Assembly: GCA_002307065.1 (NCBI GenBank)
Contig: DBTN01000011.1
Coordinates: forward strand, 13,475 to 77,474
Length of the DNA stretch: 64,000 bases
Reading direction: 5' to 3'
Source: Akkermansiaceae bacterium UBA1315
Lineage (GTDB): Bacteria; Verrucomicrobiota; Verrucomicrobiia; Verrucomicrobiales; Akkermansiaceae
Position numbers and translations under genes: made by a program. The notes beneath the pieces are model-generated. The model made no database searches. It was not told the DNA's origin and worked only from the letters and a program-made list of their open reading frames with translations. Below are positions 8,620 to 16,963 of the stretch, in pieces. Positions within the stretch are counted from its first letter, which is position 1. Each line of letters begins with the position of its first letter.

Positions 8620-9741
8620 ATGCATCGAATTCCCTTTGACCGGGTAAACTGGACCACGAGCAGTTTCCTCATTGGCACCGCACTCATCGCAGTGGTGGGA
8701 GTGCCTCTCTACATCATTAACTTCGGCCTCGATTGGTTCCAGTTTGCGATGTTTGCGTTTTACGTCACCGCCACGATGATGAGCATTACGGTTGGTTACC
8801 ATCGCCTTTTTTCCCACATCTCCTTCAAAGCGAAGTGGCCGGTCAAACTTTTCACTTTGGTTTTCGGTGCGTGCGCATTTGAAAATTCCTGCCTGGACTG
8901 GGCATCGGATCACCGCCGTCACCACAAGCACGTTGATCATGACGAAGACCCCTACGATATTTCAAAAGGCTTTTTCTGGGCGCACATCGGCTGGTTGCTT
9001 TTCAAACTGAATCCTGAGCCGCCGATGGATAACGTGAATGACCTCCGCAAGGACAAGATGGTCATGTGGCAGTATAAATACGTTCATTGGATCGGTTTGA
9101 TCGTCGGTCTGATCATTCCTCCAATTTTAGGTTATTTCTGGAACCTGTCTCAAGGTCTTGTGCCATGGCAGGGTGCTTTGGGTGGTTTCCTGATCGCAGG
9201 AGTCGCACGGGTGGTGGTGGCTCAGCATTGCACGTTTTTCATCAATTCGCTTTGCCACACGGTAGGTCGCCAGCCGTATTCGACGAAGCACAGTGCTCGC
9301 GACAGCGCGATCATGGCGTTTCTCACTTTCGGTGAGGGATATCACAATTATCACCATGAGTTCCAACACGATTACCGCAACGGCGTGAAGCCATGGCAGT
9401 GGGATCCGAGCAAGTGGACAATCTGGACACTTTCGAAAATCGGTTTGGCCGAAAATCTGCGCCGCGTGCCGGATGGTAAAATTCTCCTCGCGGAAATGCA
9501 TGAAGCCCGCCGTCGTGCGCAGCTTCACCTCGATGAGCTTCGCAACGCTGGCCCAGGCGTTGGCCATCGGACCCTGGATGCGGTTCATGAACTGGTCGAA
9601 AAACTTTCCGCCAACTATCATGAGCTTGAGCAAGCCGTCACCAACCGGGTCCAGCTTTCCCGTGAGGTGTTGAATGAATGGCAGGCGGAAACGCGTGCTT
9701 TGCTTCGTCAGCTCGGCCGGATGCCTTCGATTCCAGCCTAA
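8620..9741 (+). CDS. Acyl-CoA (delta-9 type) fatty acid desaturase with C-terminal extension
   Basis: This is a membrane di-iron enzyme predicted to introduce a cis double bond into acyl chains, using oxygen and an electron donor. Of 373 residues, the first 270 or so hold four hydrophobic helices and the three histidine boxes of the stearoyl-CoA desaturase family: HRLFSH, HRRHHKH and GEGYHNYHHEF. The last 95 residues or so (from about ENLRRVPDGK) are hydrophilic, rich in Glu, Arg and Leu, probably helical or coiled coil, and are not part of the catalytic domain. The ATG at 8620 begins MHRIPFDRVNW; the open frame extends upstream to 8455 but without family character. A strong terminator follows. 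Confidence 0.92.
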   Translation: MHRIPFDRVNWTTSSFLIGTALIAVVGVPLYIINFGLDWFQFAMFAFYVTATMMSITVGYHRLFSHISFKAKWPVKLFTLVFGACAFENSCLDWASDHRRHHKHVDHDEDPYDISKGFFWAHIGWLLFKLNPEPPMDNVNDLRKDKMVMWQYKYVHWIGLIVGLIIPPILGYFWNLSQGLVPWQGALGGFLIAGVARVVVAQHCTFFINSLCHTVGRQPYSTKHSARDSAIMAFLTFGEGYHNYHHEFQHDYRNGVKPWQWDPSKWTIWTLSKIGLAENLRRVPDGKILLAEMHEARRRAQLHLDELRNAGPGVGHRTLDAVHELVEKLSANYHELEQAVTNRVQLSREVLNEWQAETRALLRQLGRMPSIPA

Positions 9742-9752
9742 GAATTTTCTAG

Positions 9753-9783
9753 ACCGGTGTCCTTTTCTGGACACCGGTTCTTT
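9753..9783 (+). terminator. Terminator built from inverted ACCGGT copies
   Basis: A perfect 10-bp stem, accggtgtcc (9753-9762) against ggacaccggt (9769-9778), encloses a 6-base loop and is followed by ttcttt. Both arms contain the hexamer ACCGGT that is over-represented throughout the window. Confidence 0.85.
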
Positions 9784-9806
9784 GCGCCGCCAGAGTGCGG
9801 AAACGC

Positions 9807-10904
9807 ATGCGAATTTCCGACCGCTATATCGGCAAACAAGTCCTCCTCGGCACCGTTTACGCGGTCCTGGTGCTGGGCTTGGTGCTGGTTCTTGGAAGCC
9901 TTTTCAAGCAGGTGCGGACGCTGTTGGTGGATCAGGTCGCGCCGATCGGATTGGTGCTTCGGTTTATTCTGAATGTGCTGCCTTATTCATTGATGTTCAC
10001 CATCCCGTGGGGATTCCTCTCAGCGGTGCTGCTGATTTTCGGAAGGCTTTCCTCGGATCAAGAAATCACCAGTTTCCGCGTCGCTGGAATGAGCCTGGTT
10101 CGGCTCGCGGCGCCGGTTTTTGTGATTGGTGCTGCCCTTTCCATCCTTTGTCTGTGGCTGAACGTCAACGTCGTCCCTTCGGCCAAAGAATCGGTCAACG
10201 ATCTGTTGTATGAACAGGTGAAACGCGATCCGCGTGCGTTGTTGGATCCGGGGGTGGTTCAGTCTCGATTTGCAAACCAGAAGGTGTTTGTCGAAGGCCG
10301 GGAGGGTGATGCGCTGAAGGGCTTTCACCTTTATCAAACTCCGCCGGAAAAAGGCGACGGCGATCCCGCACCGCAGGCCTACCTGCATGCGGACATGGTT
10401 TCGCTGGTGGTGGATAACGAAAAGCAGCAGTTGCGACTCAAGCTGAACGACACTTTTATCGAAACGCACAAAGACGATGGCTCGGTCGAGATGGCGTTCG
10501 CGGGCGAAGCGGAGCCCTATGTTTTCGACATTGCTGGTCGCAAAAAACGAGCGCGTTCGAGTGCGATGACCAATCAGGAAATTCTCGATTATCTTGCTGA
10601 GAATCCTGATTTGTCCAAACGGAAGCAGGTCGAGTTTCGTTCGGAAATCACCAAACGTTATTCGTTTTCGATGGCGTGCTTGGCGTTCGCATTTGTCGCC
10701 GTGCCGCTGGGATTGAAGACGCGGAGAAAAGATACGTCGACCGGATTGGTGATGAGTCTGATTCTCGGGGCGGGATATTTCATGTTCACGGTGATTTCTT
10801 CCGAATTTAAGACCGACACAGGGGCGACCTTGGTGTTGTGGGCGCCGAATGTGATTTGTATTTTAGTGGGATTGTTTCTTTTCCGCAGGGCGCGGTTCAA
10901 ATAG
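9807..10904 (+). CDS. LptF/LptG family permease (LPS export)
   Basis: This is a YjgP/YjgQ-type inner-membrane permease, predicted to extract lipopolysaccharide from the inner membrane as part of the LptBFGC transporter. The roughly 365-residue protein has the family layout: an N-terminal start RISDRYIGKQVL with three membrane helices, a large periplasmic jellyroll domain (about residues 120-270), then three C-terminal helices (FAFVAVPLGLKTRRKD...). Only one of the LptF/LptG pair is here, and the sequence does not tell which. The ATG at 9807 is chosen; a GTG at 9795 would add four residues. It is followed after 15 bases by the SulP gene. Confidence 0.88.
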   Translation: MRISDRYIGKQVLLGTVYAVLVLGLVLVLGSLFKQVRTLLVDQVAPIGLVLRFILNVLPYSLMFTIPWGFLSAVLLIFGRLSSDQEITSFRVAGMSLVRLAAPVFVIGAALSILCLWLNVNVVPSAKESVNDLLYEQVKRDPRALLDPGVVQSRFANQKVFVEGREGDALKGFHLYQTPPEKGDGDPAPQAYLHADMVSLVVDNEKQQLRLKLNDTFIETHKDDGSVEMAFAGEAEPYVFDIAGRKKRARSSAMTNQEILDYLAENPDLSKRKQVEFRSEITKRYSFSMACLAFAFVAVPLGLKTRRKDTSTGLVMSLILGAGYFMFTVISSEFKTDTGATLVLWAPNVICILVGLFLFRRARFK

Positions 10905-10919
10905 AGTCCGGGATTCCCG

Positions 10920-12791
10920 ATGAATTTCCGCGATTTGTTTCAGAAAATCACCCGTCAGATCCGGGAGTTTCTTTCTTCGGAACACGTCAGTTTTTCGCCG
11001 TTCATCGAAGCGGTAAAAACTTACGATCTGGAAAAAGCCAGACATGACGGGCGGGCGGCGCTGAGCGTGACGGCGCTGTCGGTGGCGCAGGCGATCGCTT
11101 TCGCGTCGATCGCGGGACTGCCGGTGGTTTACGGGATTTTGTGCGCGGCGGTCGCGGGCATCGTCGCGCCGTTTTTCGCTGGCTCTCGTCACACGATTCT
11201 CGGGCCGTCCAATGCGACGGCGTTTATGTTGTTCAGCTTTTTCGCGACCAATCCGGAGCTGACGGGGCGGGCGAGTGAGCTGATGCCGTTGTTGGTGCTG
11301 ATGGTGGGTTTGTTGGCGGCGGTCGGGTCGTTGTTCCGGGTTGCAGATTTGTTGCAGTACATTTCGCGCAGCGTGTTGGTCGGCTACATGTCGGGAGCGG
11401 CGGTCTTGATCATCGCGAACCAGTTGATTCCGCTGCTGGGGGTGAAGCCTTATTTAGGCGAAAAGGCGACTGCGACCTTTGTCAGCATGCTTTTCAGTTT
11501 GGGTTCAGTGATTGGGCATACGCAGTGGGTCCCGCTTCTCATCGGTGTGGCCACGGCGGGGATCTATTTCGGGCTGCGACGCTGGAAGCCTCATTTTCCG
11601 ATTTTCGCGCTGACGCTTTTGTTGTCGTCGATGGTTTTTGGTTCGCTGATCCAATTTGAAGTCGGGCCCTTCCGGGGTGCGGCGACGTTTGAGACGTTCG
11701 GGTTTAGCGATTTGATGCCGAAATGGCCGGGGCTGCTGCGGCCGGGGATTTTTGAAGATATTTCTTCTTTAACGGGGGTCGCGCTGGCGATTGCGTTTGT
11801 CGCGTCGCTTGAGAACACGTTGATGTCAAAAACGTTGGCGTCGATGACGGGTGACCGGGCGGATGTGAATCAGGACATGCTTTCCGTCGGTATGGCGAAT
11901 CTTGCGAGCGCGATTTCCGGCGGGATGCCGGCGTCCGGTTCGCTGACGCGTTCGCTGCTGAATCAGAAGGCGGGTGCGCGGACGCGGTTTGCGTCGATGT
12001 TTGCGGGGATCTACACGTTGCTGGCGGCGATTATTATTGCGGCATCGGTCGGCTGGGGATTGCCGTTGATCAGTTTTGTTCCGAAGGCGGCGCTGGCGGC
12101 GTTGGTGATTATTTTATCGCTCTCGTTGTTTCATGTCAGAAACATTCGGATTTGCCTGCGGTCGACGAGTGATGACGCGAAGGTGTTAGTGCTGACGTTT
12201 TTGGCGACGTTGCTGGCTCCGCTGCATGTGGCGATTTTCATTGGCGTTGCCGTTTCGATCACGCTGTTCCTGCGCAAGGCGAGCCGGCCGTTTTTGGTGG
12301 AATACGAATTCAGTGACGAGGGTGAGTTGCGTGAGATCGGGCAGAAACGGCAGCGACCGATTCCGGCGATTTCGATCGTGCATGTGGAGGGCGATTTGTT
12401 TTTTGGCGCGGCGGATCTTTTCCGGACCCAGATTCAGCGGACCGCATCCGACGAGGCGATTCGTGTGATCATTTTGCGGCTGAAAAACGCGAGGCATCTG
12501 GATGCGACGAGCGTCATGGCATTGGAAGATCTGATCCGGTTCATGCGGGCGCGTGGCCTGCATTTGCTGATTTCTGGAGCATCGCGCGATGTTTACAAAG
12601 TTCTGAAAAAATCGGGTGTGTTGGAAACGTTGCAGGAGGGGGCGAATCGAGCGGAAGGGGAAACGAATCTTTTCCTCGCGTGGCCGAGCAATCCGAATCT
12701 TTCCACGCGGGATGCACTGAAACGGGCGCAACAGCTTCTCGGAACGGACAAGGCGGAGATCCGAATTTTTTACGATCCCAATCAAAAATGA
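10920..12791 (+). CDS. SulP family anion transporter with STAS domain
   Basis: This is a predicted inner-membrane anion transporter or exchanger (sulfate, bicarbonate or similar). The 623-residue protein has the SulP signature region near the N-terminus (IAFASIAGLPVVYGILCA and FAGSRHTILGPSNATA), 10 to 12 hydrophobic segments up to about residue 450, and a C-terminal cytoplasmic STAS domain (ISIVHVEGDLFFGAADLF ... RHLDATSVMALEDL) like anti-sigma-factor antagonists. The substrate cannot be deduced from sequence. It starts 15 bases after the LptF/G gene and overlaps the next gene by 4 bases (ATGA), so the three genes probably share a transcript. Confidence 0.92.
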   Translation: MNFRDLFQKITRQIREFLSSEHVSFSPFIEAVKTYDLEKARHDGRAALSVTALSVAQAIAFASIAGLPVVYGILCAAVAGIVAPFFAGSRHTILGPSNATAFMLFSFFATNPELTGRASELMPLLVLMVGLLAAVGSLFRVADLLQYISRSVLVGYMSGAAVLIIANQLIPLLGVKPYLGEKATATFVSMLFSLGSVIGHTQWVPLLIGVATAGIYFGLRRWKPHFPIFALTLLLSSMVFGSLIQFEVGPFRGAATFETFGFSDLMPKWPGLLRPGIFEDISSLTGVALAIAFVASLENTLMSKTLASMTGDRADVNQDMLSVGMANLASAISGGMPASGSLTRSLLNQKAGARTRFASMFAGIYTLLAAIIIAASVGWGLPLISFVPKAALAALVIILSLSLFHVRNIRICLRSTSDDAKVLVLTFLATLLAPLHVAIFIGVAVSITLFLRKASRPFLVEYEFSDEGELREIGQKRQRPIPAISIVHVEGDLFFGAADLFRTQIQRTASDEAIRVIILRLKNARHLDATSVMALEDLIRFMRARGLHLLISGASRDVYKVLKKSGVLETLQEGANRAEGETNLFLAWPSNPNLSTRDALKRAQQLLGTDKAEIRIFYDPNQK

Positions 12792-13273
12792 GACGTTATC
12801 TGATACCGGTTTTGGTGGTGCTCGTGAGCGGCGCGTTTGTGATGTGGTGGTTTTCGACGAGCCAGGTTTTAAAAAGGCGGACGTCGAGTTTGCTGGAAAC
12901 GATGACCATCGAAGCGGACAGCGGAATGGCGGGTCGGCAGATGAAGACGTATTCGCTAAACCGGTTGCTCGCAGACTCGGTGAAGATGGAGACTTCGGAA
13001 ATCGAGGCGGCGAGCGGAACGTTTGAGCGGAATGAACTGGAGTCGGGGTTTTCTTGGCTGGCGAATCAGGCAAAGGAGACGCGTTTCGAAGTTGAGGATT
13101 TCGAAACGATCGAAGTGGATGGCGAAACGGCGAAGGTCGTGCTGACGTTGACGGGTTTGGTGGATTTGAAAAGTTATCGACCGGTTGATGGGAAATATGA
13201 CGTGGTTTTGGATTGGAGGAAAGAAGGCGACGGCTGGCGTTTGACCGGTTCGAGTTGGAATCCGGCGCGCTGA
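12788..13273 (+). CDS. Membrane-anchored hypothetical protein, NTF2/SnoaL-like
   Basis: The 161-residue protein has one N-terminal membrane segment (YLIPVLVVLVSGAFVMWWF) and a periplasmic domain. The domain ends in YDVVLDWRKEGDGWRLTGSSW, a pattern typical of NTF2-like or SnoaL-like lipoprotein domains, but no catalytic residues are recognisable. The start overlaps the SulP stop in the arrangement ATGA, which indicates translational coupling. Function unknown. Confidence 0.75.
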   Translation: MRRYLIPVLVVLVSGAFVMWWFSTSQVLKRRTSSLLETMTIEADSGMAGRQMKTYSLNRLLADSVKMETSEIEAASGTFERNELESGFSWLANQAKETRFEVEDFETIEVDGETAKVVLTLTGLVDLKSYRPVDGKYDVVLDWRKEGDGWRLTGSSWNPAR

Positions 13274-13284
13274 TGGGATGAAGA

Positions 13285-13300
13285 TCGGACTAAAGTCCGA
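13285..13300. repeat. 16-bp perfect palindrome, copy 1
   Basis: tcggactaaagtccga is a perfect inverted repeat around an AA/TA centre. Its 14-bp core cggactaaagtccg recurs at 13372-13385, on the other side of the fusA terminator. Confidence 0.7.
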
Positions 13301-13322
13301 GATCCAGTTTTTGGACTGGCAC

Positions 13323-13360
13323 AAAAAAACCCGGCGCCCTTTTGGGACGACGGGGTTTTG
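13323..13360 (-). terminator. Terminator of fusA (imperfect stem)
   Basis: On the minus strand aaaacccc pairs with ggggtttt-type arms, with an interrupted GC-rich middle (gtcgtccc against gggcgcc), followed by a seven-base U-run from the A-run at 13323-13329. The stem has mismatches, but the position downstream of fusA is right. Confidence 0.6.
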
Positions 13361-13370
13361 GGATTGGAGA

Positions 13371-13386
13371 ACGGACTAAAGTCCGT
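13371..13386. repeat. 16-bp perfect palindrome, copy 2
   Basis: acggactaaagtccgt shares the 14-bp core of the palindrome at 13285-13300 but has compensating changes at both outermost bases, so the symmetry is preserved. It lies between the fusA stop and its terminator. Confidence 0.7.
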
Positions 13387-13402
13387 GGTCCAATTTTTTT
13401 GA

Positions 13403-15493
13403 TTATTTCTTGAGGGCTTCTTCGCGAGCCTTGGCCTTGGCGATAACGTCGTCGGAGACGTTTTTCGGGCAAGGGGCGTAGTGGCTGAACTCCATGGAGA
13501 ACTGGCCACGGCCGGAGGTCATGGTGCGAAGGTCACCGATGTAACCGAACATGGCGCTCAGAGGAGCTTCCGCTTTGACACGGATACCACCTGGAGTTGG
13601 CTCTTGGCCTTGGATCATGCCGCGGCGGCGGTTGAGGTCGCCGATGACGTCGCCGACTTTTTCCTCAGGAGCGAAGACGTCGAGTTTCATCATTGGCTCA
13701 AGGATTTGTGGGCCGGCTTTTGGCATCGTCTGGCGATACGCGGCTTTCGCGGCGATTTCGAAGGCGATGTTGCTGGAGTCAACGGCGTGGAAACCACCTT
13801 CGTTGAGCGTGACCTTGAAGTCCAAGCAAGGGTAACCGGCAAGAGGTCCTTTATCGACGGAGGTTTTGAAGCCTTTTTCGACGGCGGGGATGAACTCTTT
13901 CGGGATGCTGCCGCCGACGACCTTCGATTCGAAGATGAAGCCGGAACCTGGCTCGCCGGGCTCGATGGTGTAGTCGATTTTCGCGAACTGACCGGAACCA
14001 CCGGACTGCTTCTTGTGGGTGTAGCTGTCGTTGACCGGTTTGGTGATGGTTTCGCGATAGGCGACCTGTGGGGCGCCGACGGTGACCTCGACCTTGTGGG
14101 TCCGCTTGAGGATGTCGATTTTGATGTCGAGGTGAAGCTCACCCATGCCCTTGAGGATCATTTCGTTGGTTTCCTCGTCGGTTTCGACGCGGAACGAAGG
14201 ATCTTCCTGGATCATCTTGCCGATGGCGTTGGCGAGCTTTTCAGCATTGGCCTTGTCCTTGGCAGCGACGGCGATGGAAATGACGGGATCGGGGAAAACC
14301 ATCGGCTCGAGAGTGGCCGGGTTTTTCTCGTCGCAAAGGGTGTGACCGGTTTGGACGTTTTTCAGACCGACGATGGCGACGATGTCACCTGCTTGCGCGG
14401 AGTCGATTTCTTTGCGGTCGTCGGCGTGCATTTCGACCATGCGGCTGATGCGCTCGGTCTTGCCGGTGAAGGAGTTAAGGACGTTGTCGCCTTTCTTGAT
14501 CGTGCCGGAGTAAATACGGGTGAATGTCAGGGCGCCGAATTTGTCGTCCATGATCTTGAACGCCAGACCGCGGAATGGGGCGGTTGGGTCGATGATGGCG
14601 AACTTGCCGGTTTCGTTTCCTTCTTCGTCCACTTCGGGAAGCGGCTTCACGTCGGTCGGGCTTGGCAGGTAGTCGACAACGGCATCGAGGACGAGTTGCA
14701 GGCCTTTGTTTTTGAAGGAAGAGCCGCAATAGGTTGGGAAGAATGCGAGATCGATCGTTCCTTTACGGATGCACTTCTTGATGTCTTCGAGCGAAGGCTC
14801 GACACCATCGAGGTAGGCTTCCATGAGAGCGTCGTCTTGTTCGACGGCGGTCTCGACCAGTTGGGCGCGATATTCTTTTGCCTTTTCAACGAGATCGGCT
14901 GGGATTTCCTCGATTTTGAAATTTTCCGGTTGGCCGGAATCGTCCCAGATGTGGGCCTTCATGGTGAGCAGGTCGACGACGCCGACGAAGTCACTTTCGG
15001 TACCGATAGGGAGAACCATCACCAGCGGGTGAGCGCCGAGGATTTTTTTCACCTGAGCGACGACGCGGTAGAAATCCGCGCCGATCCGGTCGAGTTTGTT
15101 GACGTAAATGACGCGGGAGACTTTCGAATCGTTTGCGTAGCGCCAGTTCGTTTCCGATTGTGGCTCAACGCCGCCGGAGCCACAGAAGACGCCGACGCCG
15201 CCGTCGAGAACCTTGAGGGAGCGGTAAACTTCGATGGTGAAGTCGACGTGTCCTGGGGTGTCGATGACGTTGAATTGGTGGCCTTTCCAGAAGCAGGTGG
15301 TAGCGGCCGATTGGATCGTGATGCCGCGTTCTGCTTCCTGTTCCATGAAGTCCATGGTGGATGCGCCGTCGTGGACCTCACCGATTTTGTGGATTTTGCC
15401 GGTGAGCTTGAGAATGCGTTCGGTGGTGGTCGTTTTACCGGCGTCAACGTGGGCGAAAATGCCGATGTTGCGGTATTTGGAGAGGTCCTTCAT
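13403..15493 (-). CDS. fusA: Translation elongation factor G, divergent subfamily
   Basis: This is a GTPase that drives tRNA-mRNA translocation and, in some subfamilies, ribosome recycling. The 696-residue protein has all five EF-G domains: G1 [12 protein letters not shown], switch region [10 protein letters not shown]3 [10 protein letters not shown]4 NKLDR, then the domain IV loop [18 protein letters not shown] and a complete domain V. The segment [20 protein letters not shown] differs from the canonical [18 protein letters not shown] and matches the secondary EF-G type known in Vibrio and relatives. It is not next to rpsL, rpsG or tuf. The ATG at 15493 fits [17 protein letters not shown]; the extension to 15571 is not conserved. 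It may be one of two EF-Gs in the genome. Confidence 0.93.
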   Translation of the reverse strand: MKDLSKYRNIGIFAHVDAGKTTTTERILKLTGKIHKIGEVHDGASTMDFMEQEAERGITIQSAATTCFWKGHQFNVIDTPGHVDFTIEVYRSLKVLDGGVGVFCGSGGVEPQSETNWRYANDSKVSRVIYVNKLDRIGADFYRVVAQVKKILGAHPLVMVLPIGTESDFVGVVDLLTMKAHIWDDSGQPENFKIEEIPADLVEKAKEYRAQLVETAVEQDDALMEAYLDGVEPSLEDIKKCIRKGTIDLAFFPTYCGSSFKNKGLQLVLDAVVDYLPSPTDVKPLPEVDEEGNETGKFAIIDPTAPFRGLAFKIMDDKFGALTFTRIYSGTIKKGDNVLNSFTGKTERISRMVEMHADDRKEIDSAQAGDIVAIVGLKNVQTGHTLCDEKNPATLEPMVFPDPVISIAVAAKDKANAEKLANAIGKMIQEDPSFRVETDEETNEMILKGMGELHLDIKIDILKRTHKVEVTVGAPQVAYRETITKPVNDSYTHKKQSGGSGQFAKIDYTIEPGEPGSGFIFESKVVGGSIPKEFIPAVEKGFKTSVDKGPLAGYPCLDFKVTLNEGGFHAVDSSNIAFEIAAKAAYRQTMPKAGPQILEPMMKLDVFAPEEKVGDVIGDLNRRRGMIQGQEPTPGGIRVKAEAPLSAMFGYIGDLRTMTSGRGQFSMEFSHYAPCPKNVSDDVIAKAKAREEALKK

Positions 15494-15709
15494 GCGGAAT
15501 TGTGGCTTCTGGTTAGGCGCGACAGGTTCGCACCGGGGCGGAATTGCTAGTCGAGGAGGAAAATTTGGCAATGCTAGAGTCGCTGTTTTTCGCAGGAAGT
15601 CCGGGAAAAGCAGTCAGCGGCGTTACAATCGCGGACGGGGAAATGCGTTTTGTTGGCTTGCGTCGGCACGGTGAGAGTCGTTCTCTGCGGCGGGATGGTG
15701 GATATTTCG

Positions 15710-16963
15710 ATGCGACCTTTGGCAGAACCGGTTCGTTTTGACGGGCTGGCACCGGTCGAAGTGGCGCGGCGACTTTCCCATTTGGACGGGCTGGTTTTTT
15801 TCGATACGGCGGGGAATTTGCCATCTGGCAGTGGGCGACCGGTTTCGGTGATCGCGGCGCGTCCGGCTCGGGTGCTGCGGGGGAAGATCGACCGTCCGGA
15901 AGACCGGGAGGCGTTGCGTGTTGCGTTGGCCGAAGGGCCGAAATTGACCGGGGACCGGGGATTTCCGCTCGGCGGCCTGTGCGGCTGGATCGATTACGAA
16001 GGAGATTTTGTTTTTGGTGATTATCGGGAAATGCTCGTGTATTGCCACGATGACGGGGTTTGGTGGGAGACAGGTCGGCTTTCCGAATGTCTTCGTGAGC
16101 CGGTTTTGTCGGACGTTGGAGTTGGCGAGTTTTCGGCCTGGCAGGGACGCGAGGACTTCGAAAAGGGGGTGGAGCGGATCAAGGAGTGGATCGCCGCCGG
16201 AGATATTTATCAGGTGAATTTGTCCCAAGGTTTCACGGCGGAGGTCACGGGGGGCTCGCTTTTTGGGCTTTATGAAACGTTGCGGGAGGCATCGCCCGCG
16301 CCGATGGCCGCGTGGCTTTCGTTGGATGGAAAAGAGGTTCTGAGTTCTTCACCCGAGCTTTTTCTGAAAATTTCCGGCGACGGGATGGAAACCCGGCCGA
16401 TTAAAGGAACCCGCCCACGATTTTACGATCCAGATGAGGATCGGCGCTCGGCTTACGATTTGCAGACTTCGGTGAAGGAAATTTCGGAGTTGGTGATGAT
16501 CACGGATTTGCTCCGCAATGATCTTGGCCAAGTTTGTGAGTTTGGCAGCGTCGCGGTGACGGACATGTTACAACTCGAAACGCTGGCGCAGGTTCACCAT
16601 TTGGTTTCGACGGTGACCGGGCGTTTGAGAAATGAAATGGACGCGGTGGACGCGGTGGCGGCTTGCTTTCCCGGAGGAAGCATCACCGGTGCACCCAAAA
16701 AACGGGCAATGGAAATTATCGAAGAATTGGAAAATACGCCGCGTGGCATTTATTGCGGAACGATCGGATGGTTTGGGTTTAACGGAGAAAGTTCGTTCAA
16801 TATCGCCATCCGCACCTTGGTGAGAACGGGAGACCGGTTGGTTTATCAGGTCGGGGCCGGAATTGTCGCGGATTCCGATCCGAGTCGAGAATATGAGGAA
16901 ACGTTGCACAAGGCGGCGGGGATCCGGTTGGCGGTTCAGCGGTGGCGGGAGGTGAAGCGATGA
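15710..16963 (+). CDS. pabB: Aminodeoxychorismate synthase component I (PabB)
   Basis: PabB converts chorismate plus ammonia to 4-amino-4-deoxychorismate for folate synthesis. The chorismate-binding domain covers the C-terminal two thirds. GDIYQVNLSQ, then METRPIKGTRPR carries the Lys of PIKGT that distinguishes PabB from TrpE (which has PIAGT). ELVMITDLLRNDLG, CFPGGSITGAPKKRAMEII and YQVGAGIVADSDP complete the active site. The ATG at 15710 is preceded by GGTGGA at 7 bases, one of the few good Shine-Dalgarno sequences here; ATG 15695 is the alternative. The stop overlaps the next start (ATGA). Glutaminase PabA and lyase PabC are not in the window. Confidence 0.92.
   Translation: MRPLAEPVRFDGLAPVEVARRLSHLDGLVFFDTAGNLPSGSGRPVSVIAARPARVLRGKIDRPEDREALRVALAEGPKLTGDRGFPLGGLCGWIDYEGDFVFGDYREMLVYCHDDGVWWETGRLSECLREPVLSDVGVGEFSAWQGREDFEKGVERIKEWIAAGDIYQVNLSQGFTAEVTGGSLFGLYETLREASPAPMAAWLSLDGKEVLSSSPELFLKISGDGMETRPIKGTRPRFYDPDEDRRSAYDLQTSVKEISELVMITDLLRNDLGQVCEFGSVAVTDMLQLETLAQVHHLVSTVTGRLRNEMDAVDAVAACFPGGSITGAPKKRAMEIIEELENTPRGIYCGTIGWFGFNGESSFNIAIRTLVRTGDRLVYQVGAGIVADSDPSREYEETLHKAAGIRLAVQRWREVKR

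Noticed and set aside
13481..15550. 689-codon open frame antisense to fusA
   Set aside because: It mirrors the fusA codons, has Asp/Val/Gly/Phe-heavy composition and no motif; fusA is complete with all GTPase motifs. It is a shadow of codon bias.
15494..15709. Fluoride riboswitch upstream of the pabB-CLC pair
   Set aside because: No recognisable crcB-motif core was seen in this 216-bp region; only weak hairpins.
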